Source: Bacillota bacterium (lineage in GTDB: Bacteria; Bacillota; Clostridia; Lachnospirales; Lachnospiraceae). From it: 64,000 nucleotides of DNA. Numbering within the stretch: the first letter of the stretch is position 1; each line of letters starts with the position of its first letter. The position numbers were made by a program, and so were the translations under genes. The stretch covers positions 47,507-111,506 of the forward strand of contig JAEZGY010000103.1 in assembly GCA_023416695.1 (NCBI GenBank), given 5' to 3'. Of this stretch, positions 30,101 to 37,289 are shown one piece after another. Below the pieces are notes generated by a model. That model was not told the origin of the DNA. It saw only the letters and a list, made by a program, of their open reading frames with translations, and made no database searches.

Positions 30101-30418
30101 AAACAGTCAGGGTATAATTCAGGTGCTGAAGTTCAGATTCCCTACATGCTTATTTTGTTGTCGGCATTATTAATGATCTACAATGACAAAAATAATTCTA
30201 CAAGATTGGTTTTTATTGATGAACCGTTTGCTAAAATGGATCCGGTGAATGTCAATATTATGTTAGGTTTTATGAGAGAACAAAATCTTCAAATGCTTTT
30301 CTGTGCACCAGATAAAACAGAGCTTATTGGTAATGAATGTGAGGTTGTGTTACCGGTACTTAGAACAAGGCCGGATTTGATGGAAATTGGAATCATTAAG
30401 ATGCATAAAGGGGTGTAG
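27122..30418 (+). CDS. jetC: Wadjet subunit JetC (SMC-like ATPase)
   Basis: A 1098-residue SMC/MukB-type ATPase, the motor of Wadjet. Walker A is GKNGNGKSVFLDAIKYALYG (~30-50), a long coiled coil with a hinge-like globular part (~480-640) follows, and the C-terminal head has a signature-like region (SGAEVQIPYMLILLSALL) and Walker B RLVFIDEPFAKMDP (~1030-1044). It overlaps jetB by four bases and ends three bases before the jetD start. Length and layout fit JetC. All expected ATPase motifs are intact, so the system is probably functional. Confidence 0.9.
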   Translation: MIQLKQIRLINWYGFSHMTVPAGLFTLIAGKNGNGKSVFLDAIKYALYGDTVFNKSTENKGSRTVPSYTRGLLDATAGTFMRPADKMPNVYTHIVLEMEEVDLERSFILGTTIDTDSGNGFQTRRYVIENKTLDEIAHTYTENGMLLAYSAAELQKTYNLKMMDVKEGLSKFMQRTGLRFNEQQLTAFRRKLRSIMSYDPNAKIDQFIRESVLEEKKVDFSKLVEAKNNIDSLTANFQIIDEEIKELEGIIELFDELQRARNVILADDIKIAYNRFLECRNQIEEATRNMEVATRQIAEDEKKLEVIASREKETRSAYNSAKDNLNAMDCAKAIVEAEDALQKSLKIKARCKQEKEDLCNFQTKVSELVAWFETEQYKVHEQHVLSSLTLDIVSKIQKESSVEAFLAEIKKYRDGILGTIIRIKDLTHNNEREQIKCQQIIDDCQAKKTTFSDIPDYVALKNEITREFEKRGIHSEVCFACEYVLGLKDETWRDTIEGYLGRRRYTILVEPEYYDIADDVLNTSKHKYAHLFNTKLLMKKEINPEEDSVVQFLEVKNPVAKKYFDYQLGRFHATTKEEVRNYENAMSKEGRVSVAMDSYYLQFDKIKFYCLGQETIELNKKKAIKKLEGLKQEYIVYQEQLQHETSKQSYLDTEVKFFGDYNYDACKEYEDALHDCAQKEAELTSLKEAQKNNMEYMQLATRVSELEDELDAIEHEREDVRDDKSKMSTLFELNKDKYTSSNENIEIISSKLKQYEITNSIVYKKAVEDFERYNSNGKIRVGGILKDRPRSERALKEAEMKLREGQAAYNAKRPGENQLPMSEDSLAEYQSRKTRIWMDDRQEIQAKLKDQTRHYEEIFKNEFVLTVLKSCEAARNDLKLMNAELAILDFKSTYEFDVKYVKDGSDYEKILEYAKYLKEREDLGTVTGQMTLNTLTYYSDNKGEELDKDIKKIINRIVESNDKEQIEHYADYRNYMTYEILLTNDVLTKAKLSKQSGYNSGAEVQIPYMLILLSALLMIYNDKNNSTRLVFIDEPFAKMDPVNVNIMLGFMREQNLQMLFCAPDKTELIGNECEVVLPVLRTRPDLMEIGIIKMHKGV

Positions 30419-30421
30419 CAA

Positions 30422-31636
30422 TTGAATTACGAAGAAAAGCTACTGACGTATTTGGTAGATAAATATCGAAAAAGTAAAAAAGACTCTGGTGAGAATAAAA
30501 CCAATAGAAGAACGCAGGTAAAACCAGAAAAACTATATAAAAAATATTATGCCAATGATGGAAATTTTGAAGAAATCTCAAATCTTAATCATACAGTTGA
30601 AATGCTGGTGGAGAAGGGGTTTATTACCCGCACGTTGGAGACATTTGGAACCCAGCTTCAATGTATTTATTTAATTGATGAAAAAATCCTTGAAATAGAA
30701 GAATTCTTAAGGAAAGAGTATGGTTATATTTCTAAGGATATCCAGATCGAAAAACTAAAAGAATTGGTGGACAAGTATTGTGATGCATCATTCATATGTA
30801 AGACAGAATGTGATACGTTGCGAGAAAAGATTCAAAACAGACAGATTCCAAAGAATATAGACGAATTGGATGATGTGTTGAAGGCTGTGGCATTTATAGA
30901 ACATAACCAGGAACAGTTGTACATTCGAGAAGTATCTATGCAGGTATATGGGGACTCGAAATACTTTGAAAACAATACGTTGCAGTATGTTTGCAGCTTG
31001 CTTCGTCGGTATGCAGCATGTAAAAGAAATGACGAAGAATTAGTAGATGAAATCTTACTTGATTATAATATTTCTAAAGAGCCTCAGAGACTTTGTATAA
31101 AAGGGAAAGCGATTCTTGTCATAGATGGAAAAGAAGTGGATATCAGTGGATTCTCAGGCGGAATTGAATTTGAAGCATCAGAGTTGTCAAAGATAGAATC
31201 TGTCAAATTGATCGCTTCTTCATTTATGACGATTGAAAATAGAACTTCCTATTTGAGGTATAAAGATGATGATACTGTGATTTTTTATCTGGGAGGATAT
31301 GCAAATAGAAATCAGAGAGATTTCATAAAGCTTGTATGCACATGCAATCCAGGAGTACTATTTAAGCATTTTGGTGATATTGATGCCGGGGGATTTTGGA
31401 TTCATCATAATTTATGTGAGATTACAGGAACTAAATTTGATTTGTTCGGTATGTCAGTAGAGAATCTTAAAAATCCAGAGTATGAGATGTGTCTTCATAA
31501 ACTTTCAGAAAATGATGTTGTAAGGTTACATGAGTTAAAATCAAATCCTCAGTATTCTGATGTTGTAGAATATATGCTAACCTATACTGTGAAGTTAGAA
31601 CAAGAAATTGTAAGTTTGAACTTAATGAAAAAATAG
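30422..31636 (+). CDS. jetD: Wadjet nuclease subunit JetD (Toprim-like)
   Basis: A 404-residue protein starting with TTG at 30422; AAGGGG about 10 bases upstream supports this start. JetD is the topoisomerase VI-A-like endonuclease that cuts circular DNA. The N-terminal half is an arm/winged-helix region. The C-terminal Toprim domain is visible: FYLGGYANRNQRDFI (E/N-type motif) and HFGDIDAGGFWIH with the DxD metal ligands. Last gene of the operon, followed by a strong terminator. Both catalytic acidic residues appear present. Confidence 0.88.
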   Translation: MNYEEKLLTYLVDKYRKSKKDSGENKTNRRTQVKPEKLYKKYYANDGNFEEISNLNHTVEMLVEKGFITRTLETFGTQLQCIYLIDEKILEIEEFLRKEYGYISKDIQIEKLKELVDKYCDASFICKTECDTLREKIQNRQIPKNIDELDDVLKAVAFIEHNQEQLYIREVSMQVYGDSKYFENNTLQYVCSLLRRYAACKRNDEELVDEILLDYNISKEPQRLCIKGKAILVIDGKEVDISGFSGGIEFEASELSKIESVKLIASSFMTIENRTSYLRYKDDDTVIFYLGGYANRNQRDFIKLVCTCNPGVLFKHFGDIDAGGFWIHHNLCEITGTKFDLFGMSVENLKNPEYEMCLHKLSENDVVRLHELKSNPQYSDVVEYMLTYTVKLEQEIVSLNLMKK

Positions 31637-31658
31637 AATTTGAACCAGTAAAGAGATG

Positions 31659-31699
31659 CTCAGTAAGTAACGGGGACGTAGTTGCTTACTGAGTTTTTT
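31659..31699 (+). terminator. Terminator of the Wadjet operon
   Basis: CTCAGTAAGTAAC and GTTGCTTACTGAG form a 13-base stem with one mismatch around a 9-base loop, followed by TTTTTT. Confidence 0.9.
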
Positions 31700-31891
31700 A
31701 GTATGGAAAAAACCTAATGTCAGATAAAGTGGAATGGTATCAAGGGCTCAGACTGAAAAGGACCAGGATTATGAAGAAGAATCTTTCTGTCCCATTATAA
31801 AGTAAGATAAGCTAAGTAAAATAAAAAGTATCTTGGATATTAGTATTTGGTATATATGATGAGAGGAAGATCTTTTTTACATAGTAAATTT

Positions 31892-31922
31892 AAGGAGTTA
31901 GCTAATCAACTAACTCCTTTTC
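31892..31922 (+). terminator. Hairpin with T-rich tail, no gene directly upstream
   Basis: AAGGAGTTAG and CTAACTCCTT (perfect 10 bp, 8-base loop) then TTCTAT. The 31700-32297 gap otherwise shows no gene. The same AGGAGTTAG hairpin, with a different loop, occurs at 56061-56093. Confidence 0.6.
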
Positions 31923-32276
31923 TATACCCTCTAATTGAAAGAGATATTAGAAATCTTAATTGTGGTTCACAAGAATTATAGTTTATGTCAATATACAGAA
32001 GTATACAAAATATTTTATTATCTTTTTTAAAAAAAGAGAACCCAAATATGAAGATACTCTTAACTAGTCACGGCAACAATATGAGAAAATTTTAATAACT
32101 CAATACAATTAAGGAATAGTAGGTATGATGATGATAAATGTACATGGGCTGTATGAATTTAAAAAAATTATTACTTTTTTCGCTACGATATATTCTACTT
32201 ATGTTATTAGAGGATGAATTCTTTGTTTTTTGTTAGTTTTATGAAAGCTGATCTGTTTTTTTGTAATTAGATCCTT

Positions 32277-32290
32277 TATAATAGATCTAT
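32277..32290 (+). promoter_or_regulatory. Candidate -10 element with overlapping 10-bp palindrome
   Basis: TATAAT at 32277-32282 runs into ATAGATCTAT (32281-32290), a perfect palindrome at the likely transcription start of the DUF262-HNH gene. No consensus -35 is evident. The palindrome may be an operator. Confidence 0.35.
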
Positions 32291-32318
32291 AACACTAATG
32301 AATAGGGGGTTATTGTCA

Positions 32319-34217
32319 GTGAAGAATGAATGGAAGATGGAAGAATTCAGTGCGACAGCTATCGAAGAAAATATATCTAATAGAACTTTTGTTGTTCCAA
32401 GATATCAGAGAGGTGTTGTTTGGAAAGATCAGCAAAGAGCAGATTTGGTGGATACTATTAAAAAAGGATTACCATTCGGCACACTATTATTGTATAAGGA
32501 TAATAATGGTACATATCAAATAATAGATGGATTACAGAGAAGTAATGCTATTATTGAATTTGTTAAGAATCCTACTCAGTTTTTTGAAGAAGAAGATATG
32601 GACATAAGTGCTATTCGAAAAATAGTATCAATAGCCAATATGCAAGGAAATCTCCACGCACAGGAATCGATGATTAAAGATTTGATGATAGGGTGGGTAA
32701 AAAATGAGCATAGAACATTAGTAGAAGTTGAAAGTATGCAGTTCCCTAAGTTTGGAAAAATAGTTGCGGATCATTTTCCGGTTTGTAAAGGTATGGAATT
32801 CGATATAGGTGATCTAATTGAGCCAATGATGAAGAATTATCAGGAAATATGTAAGACTATTAGTAATACAAAAATTCCTGCAATTGTTCTAATGGGAGAA
32901 GCGGATTTATTACCTGTATTATTTGAAAGAATAAACTCAAAGGGTACACAGTTATCGAAATATCAAATATATGCTGCCACATGGAGTGGAAAAAAATACA
33001 AGCTAAATGATGAGTTTACGGATTTAGTCAAAGCAAATAGAGATCGATATGATCAAATGTTAGATGGAAATGGAACAATTGATGACTATGATTCAGCATC
33101 TTTTATAAATGATAGAGAATTAGATGCTTTTGAAATAGCATTCGGATTGGGCAAATATTTGTCAAATACGTGGCCTCATTTGTTTGGTAAATCACAAGAT
33201 GAAAAAAGTGTTGAGAGTATTGGTTTTACATTAATGACATCTTGTCTTGGATTAAAAAACCAACAGGCGAAGATAATGAATGTTAAACTAGAAGAATTGA
33301 TAGGTGCAGATCATATTAATGAATTCTTAAGAAAAATCATAGATGCTGTTAAGGTTGCAGAGAAAAGCATTGGAAAGTTTAGTAAGTTTAAGTCGAATTC
33401 TAGAGCTAATGCAGGTGAAAGGCCTCTTCATACAGAGTTCCAGATAGCTTCAGTAATAGCTTCGGTTTTTTTGATGAAGAACACAATTATTACACGTGAT
33501 CAAGACGATAATGTGACTTCAATAACTTATAATTTTTCACAGGTTAATCAAAAATGGAGACAAGATTCTGAAAGAGCATTTAAGAAAAATGTTGCCAAAA
33601 TATTTATTATTGAATCACTTCAAAAAAGGTGGAGTGGAACTGGTGACAAAAAATTAGATGTAGTTTTGATTAATCCTGAGTATTATACAAAGGATATATC
33701 TGTACTAGAATTTGAGGGCGCTTTAGATACGTGGTTTGATGCGCTAAATTCAGAAAGATCTGAATTTAAGAGAATTGCGGCGCCAAAAGAACAGGAATTA
33801 TTAGTATTGTCTGCGATATATTTATGTTCATTCTCTGCTGCCCAGCAAGTAGATGGTTCAAACTACGATATTGAACATTTGGCAACACAGAATTTAATGA
33901 AAAAACATTTGGATAGATTTGATGGTAATTTGAGATTGCCAATTAGTTCTATAGGTAATTTATGTTTACTACCAGAATATGCAAATAGAAGTAAAAGAGA
34001 TAAAACAATATATGATGACCAAGATTATTTAGCAAAATTAAATATGACAATTGACCAAGTAGAAAAGAAGTATTCATTTACGGTGCAAAATGATTTGGCA
34101 TGGATATCGGATATGACTTCGTCGCAGGATGAATTTGCAAAAGCATATATGACTTTCATTAATGATCATTTCGGTAATATGAAAAAAGTTTTGAGGGATC
34201 ATTTTGATCAGATTTAA
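32319..34217 (+). CDS. DUF262-HNH (GmrSD-like) type IV restriction protein
   Basis: A ~632-residue single-chain protein. I place the start at GTG 32319 because AGGGGG lies 9 bases upstream; an ATG at 32298 has no ribosome site. The N-terminus is a DUF262 ParB-like NTPase domain: VPRYQRGVVWKDQQ, GLPFGTLLLY and the DGLQR motif. The C-terminus has a DUF1524-type HNH nuclease: NYDIEHLATQNLM then IGNLCLLPEYANRSKRDK. This is the organisation of GmrSD/BrxU-type enzymes, which cut phage DNA carrying modified (for example glucosylated) cytosine. Complete by length. It stands alone between two terminators. Confidence 0.85.
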   Translation: MKNEWKMEEFSATAIEENISNRTFVVPRYQRGVVWKDQQRADLVDTIKKGLPFGTLLLYKDNNGTYQIIDGLQRSNAIIEFVKNPTQFFEEEDMDISAIRKIVSIANMQGNLHAQESMIKDLMIGWVKNEHRTLVEVESMQFPKFGKIVADHFPVCKGMEFDIGDLIEPMMKNYQEICKTISNTKIPAIVLMGEADLLPVLFERINSKGTQLSKYQIYAATWSGKKYKLNDEFTDLVKANRDRYDQMLDGNGTIDDYDSASFINDRELDAFEIAFGLGKYLSNTWPHLFGKSQDEKSVESIGFTLMTSCLGLKNQQAKIMNVKLEELIGADHINEFLRKIIDAVKVAEKSIGKFSKFKSNSRANAGERPLHTEFQIASVIASVFLMKNTIITRDQDDNVTSITYNFSQVNQKWRQDSERAFKKNVAKIFIIESLQKRWSGTGDKKLDVVLINPEYYTKDISVLEFEGALDTWFDALNSERSEFKRIAAPKEQELLVLSAIYLCSFSAAQQVDGSNYDIEHLATQNLMKKHLDRFDGNLRLPISSIGNLCLLPEYANRSKRDKTIYDDQDYLAKLNMTIDQVEKKYSFTVQNDLAWISDMTSSQDEFAKAYMTFINDHFGNMKKVLRDHFDQI

Positions 34218-34226
34218 GTATGTGAT

Positions 34227-34260
34227 CGACTTTTGGAAGGAGCTGTAAGTCGCTCTTTTT
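34227..34260 (+). terminator. Terminator after the DUF262-HNH gene
   Basis: CGACTT and AAGTCG around a 14-base loop, then CTCTTTTT. Short stem, but well placed ten bases after the stop codon. Confidence 0.55.
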
Positions 34261-34385
34261 GTGAAAGCTATTAAGATAAATGAATATTGTGTATATGTAT
34301 AACTATGATACGATATAGGGAGAAAGTCGGGATAATTTATAACGATAAGGCTGTAAAAAATAGGCATGTTACATAGTAGAGAGAA

Positions 34386-34428
34386 GCAAAGTAAGTAATA
34401 ATGATGATAGTTACTTACTTTGCTTTTT
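34386..34428 (+). terminator. Strong hairpin terminator in the gap before mcrB
   Basis: GCAAAGTAAGTAA and TTACTTACTTTGC form a perfect 13-bp stem with a 12-base loop, followed by TTTTT. It has no intact gene between it and the previous terminator; the 546-base gap 34218-34763 holds no gene. It resembles the hairpin after jetD (AGTAAGTAA core). Confidence 0.8.
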
Positions 34429-34717
34429 CTATTGATTTTTTTAGGTTTTGTACATTATTAGCTTTGAAAGAGTATAAAGTAATTACTTACCATAGTAAAG
34501 ATATCAGAAGTATACTTGATAATGGGCAAAGAGAGAAGGAATAATAGGGAAAAACGTTATATAATCAGATATTATATATAGAATATGAAAACAGTATGAT
34601 ATATAATAAAACTGAACTGTAGTCATGGAATTATGAACTAGATAAAAAGATAGATAGAATCAGATAAAATGTTGGGGTAGCTTGAGTTGGACATGCTCGG
34701 ATTTGGTCAAAATACTG

Positions 34718-34732
34718 TCAACTTTAAGTTGA
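34718..34732. promoter_or_regulatory. Palindrome 32 bases before mcrB, possible operator
   Basis: TCAACTT-T-AAGTTGA, a perfect 7+1+7 dyad, too short for a terminator and without a T tract. Its place in the leader of mcrB suggests a repressor site. Confidence 0.35.
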
Positions 34733-34763
34733 AATAAGTATATAAGGAAAGAGGGAAGATATA

Positions 34764-37289
34764 ATGGGAGAGTTAGGTAGGTTTGACTCGTGGAATATTA
34801 AGAGTTCACATATAGCTACAAAAGATTGTGATAAATCATTTTTTGAACATAATGGTTCTGGTGTGCCATCACAAGTAAGATATTTCTTTGATGCAGAAAA
34901 TATGGAGAACGGTACAAATATGCACCTTATTCTAGTATATGAAGGAGAGGAGTATTCTGGAAGAATAACAAAAGATAAATATGATTCAGGAAGAACACGT
35001 ATATTTTGGCCATCCGAGTTGGGCAAGAAATTTCGAGAAAAATATTCACATAACATTTCTAATGCAATAGCAACATTTGAGCGTGTTGGTAACAATAAAT
35101 ATAAGGTTTCAATGAGCCTAAATAACGAGGTTAAAGAAGATAAGATGAGAAAAGCTATCGACAAGTTTTTAAATGGGTATTTGGCAGCTAAAGAGACAAC
35201 TTTTGCAGGTCATCCATTCGGAACATTTGTTAGAAATGAGCTTCCGAATACTATATATAATACTGGTCTAGTTGATACAGAAAAATATCTTGTGACAGGT
35301 AGTGTAGGACAAGGAAATTGGGCTGCAGTTCCATGGGTATGTATATTTGATAGAGAGATAACAACCTCAGCTACCAAAGGTGTATATATAGTTTATTTGC
35401 TTTCTAAGGATGGAAAGTCTTTATATTTAACTTTTAATCAAGGTTGTACTGAAATTAGAAAGAATAATTCTAAAATAGTAACTATTAGAATTATGAGAGA
35501 GAAGGCTTCTGAGATAGCAAGTCGAATCAATTCGAGAGGATTTAGAAGTGATGAAGATATAAATCTTGGAGATGGATTAACAGAACTTGCTGAAATGTAT
35601 CAGAAAGGAACTATTTTCTATAAAGAATATAAGCAAGGAAACGTTCCTTCTGAACAGGAGTTGTATAATGATTTGTCTAAAATGATGGACATCTATAAAG
35701 ATTATGTAAAAGGTCCTACTCAGAAAAGTGCATGGTTATTGACCTGGAACCCTAATAATTGGGAGTGGAAGGACTATAACAAAGCGATAAAGGATATTAA
35801 ATCAGGTAAGATATATATAGAAAAATGGTCCTGTGTAAATACTCATGTTGAAATAGGGGATAGAGTATTTCTTATAATGCTTGGATTGTCTGATAAGAAT
35901 GGTATTATGGCATCTGGATATGCAAATAGTACTGTTTATGAGGCTGAGCATTGGGATGAACAGAAAAAGAATCAAGGGATAAAGGCGAAGCGAATAGATG
36001 TAAAGTTCGATACTATCCTTGATTATGAGTCTGAAGAAATTCTTATGCAAAGTGAGTTGAATGTTCTATTCCCAGAGCAGCAGTGGAGCCCACAAGGCTC
36101 TGGCATAACCATAAAAGAAGAATACAGAAATGACTTGGAAGCAAGATGGACGATGTTTGCTAAGAAAGAAGGTGAGGAAGAGTTGTCAACAAAGAAAACC
36201 ATTGAACAGATTGAGAAATATATAGCTGAAAAAGGGTTCAGTTATGATGGTAAGCTTATTGAGAATTTTTACCTCAGTATTAAATCTAAGCCATTTGTTA
36301 TTTTGGCGGGCACAAGTGGAACTGGAAAGACAAAATTGGTGAAGCTTTTCGCTGAAGCTATTGGTGCGAAATATAAGCTTATTTCAGTAAGACCAGATTG
36401 GTCGGATTCGTCAGATTTATTTGGACATACAAATCTTAAGGGCGATTTTGTTCCTGGAGCAATTATTGATTATATCAAGGAAGCAAAGGAACATCAGGAT
36501 TATCCTTATTTCTTATGCTTGGATGAGATGAACCTAGCAAGGGTTGAATATTATTTAAGTGATTTCCTTTCGCTTATAGAGACAAGAAAAATTGATGATG
36601 GAAAGATTGTTACAGAATCAATTGAGTTAGATAAAGCGGCAGAAGAAAACTATAAAGATTTATATCTACCAGAGAATTTGTATTTTATTGGAACGGTAAA
36701 TATGGATGAGACAACCTTCCCGTTCAGTAAGAAGGTATTAGATAGAGCCAATACTATTGAGTTTTCATATGTAGATTTAGTTCCAAGCTTCGATTTTGCT
36801 GAGGAGATGGTTTATCCAGTACCTCAGAATAATAAATTCCTTAAGACAGAATATATTACTTTGAAAACGGATATTAAACCTGAACAGAGAGATTTGGTTG
36901 TTAAGATTAGTAACGAACTTCAGTCAATAAATGAAATCTTACGAAATGCAAATGCTCATGTTGGATACCGCGTTAGAGATGAAATTGTATTTTATATGCT
37001 AAACAATGCCCAGTTTGATCTTTTGAGATATGAAGATGCAATGGATAATGAAATTATGCAGAAGATTCTTCCTAGATTACAGGGAAGCAGCATGGCTATT
37101 AAGGAATTGTTGATTAATTTATTTAAGAAATTTGCAGGAGATTACACAGGTCTTAGCCAGGATATGATTTGGAAGCAGATGGAGGCGTATATTGAGAGTA
37201 AAGACTGCGTATATAAAAAATCTGCTGAAAAAGTTTGTTATATGATGAGGAGATACGAAGAGGATGGCTTTACTTCATACTGGATCTAA
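34764..37289 (+). CDS. mcrB: McrB-type AAA+ GTPase with MrcB_N and EVE-like sensor domains
   Basis: An 841-residue motor subunit of a McrBC modified-DNA restriction system. Residues ~1-135 are an unrecognised domain (ILVYEGEEYSGRITKDKY and FERVGNNKYKVSMSL). Residues ~150-330 match MrcB_N/DUF3578 (YLVTGSVGQGNWAAVPWVCIF). Residues ~320-460 look like an EVE/PUA-like domain (AWLLTWNPNNWEW, VEIGDRVFLIMLG). The AAA+ domain follows with Walker A AGTSGTGKT, Walker B FLCLDEMNLARVEYYLSDF and the McrB signature GTVNMDETTFPFSKKVLDRA. Three possible DNA-reading domains before one motor is more than E. coli McrB has. AGAGGGAAG precedes the ATG. It overlaps mcrC by 26 bases. Confidence 0.9.
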   Translation: MGELGRFDSWNIKSSHIATKDCDKSFFEHNGSGVPSQVRYFFDAENMENGTNMHLILVYEGEEYSGRITKDKYDSGRTRIFWPSELGKKFREKYSHNISNAIATFERVGNNKYKVSMSLNNEVKEDKMRKAIDKFLNGYLAAKETTFAGHPFGTFVRNELPNTIYNTGLVDTEKYLVTGSVGQGNWAAVPWVCIFDREITTSATKGVYIVYLLSKDGKSLYLTFNQGCTEIRKNNSKIVTIRIMREKASEIASRINSRGFRSDEDINLGDGLTELAEMYQKGTIFYKEYKQGNVPSEQELYNDLSKMMDIYKDYVKGPTQKSAWLLTWNPNNWEWKDYNKAIKDIKSGKIYIEKWSCVNTHVEIGDRVFLIMLGLSDKNGIMASGYANSTVYEAEHWDEQKKNQGIKAKRIDVKFDTILDYESEEILMQSELNVLFPEQQWSPQGSGITIKEEYRNDLEARWTMFAKKEGEEELSTKKTIEQIEKYIAEKGFSYDGKLIENFYLSIKSKPFVILAGTSGTGKTKLVKLFAEAIGAKYKLISVRPDWSDSSDLFGHTNLKGDFVPGAIIDYIKEAKEHQDYPYFLCLDEMNLARVEYYLSDFLSLIETRKIDDGKIVTESIELDKAAEENYKDLYLPENLYFIGTVNMDETTFPFSKKVLDRANTIEFSYVDLVPSFDFAEEMVYPVPQNNKFLKTEYITLKTDIKPEQRDLVVKISNELQSINEILRNANAHVGYRVRDEIVFYMLNNAQFDLLRYEDAMDNEIMQKILPRLQGSSMAIKELLINLFKKFAGDYTGLSQDMIWKQMEAYIESKDCVYKKSAEKVCYMMRRYEEDGFTSYWI

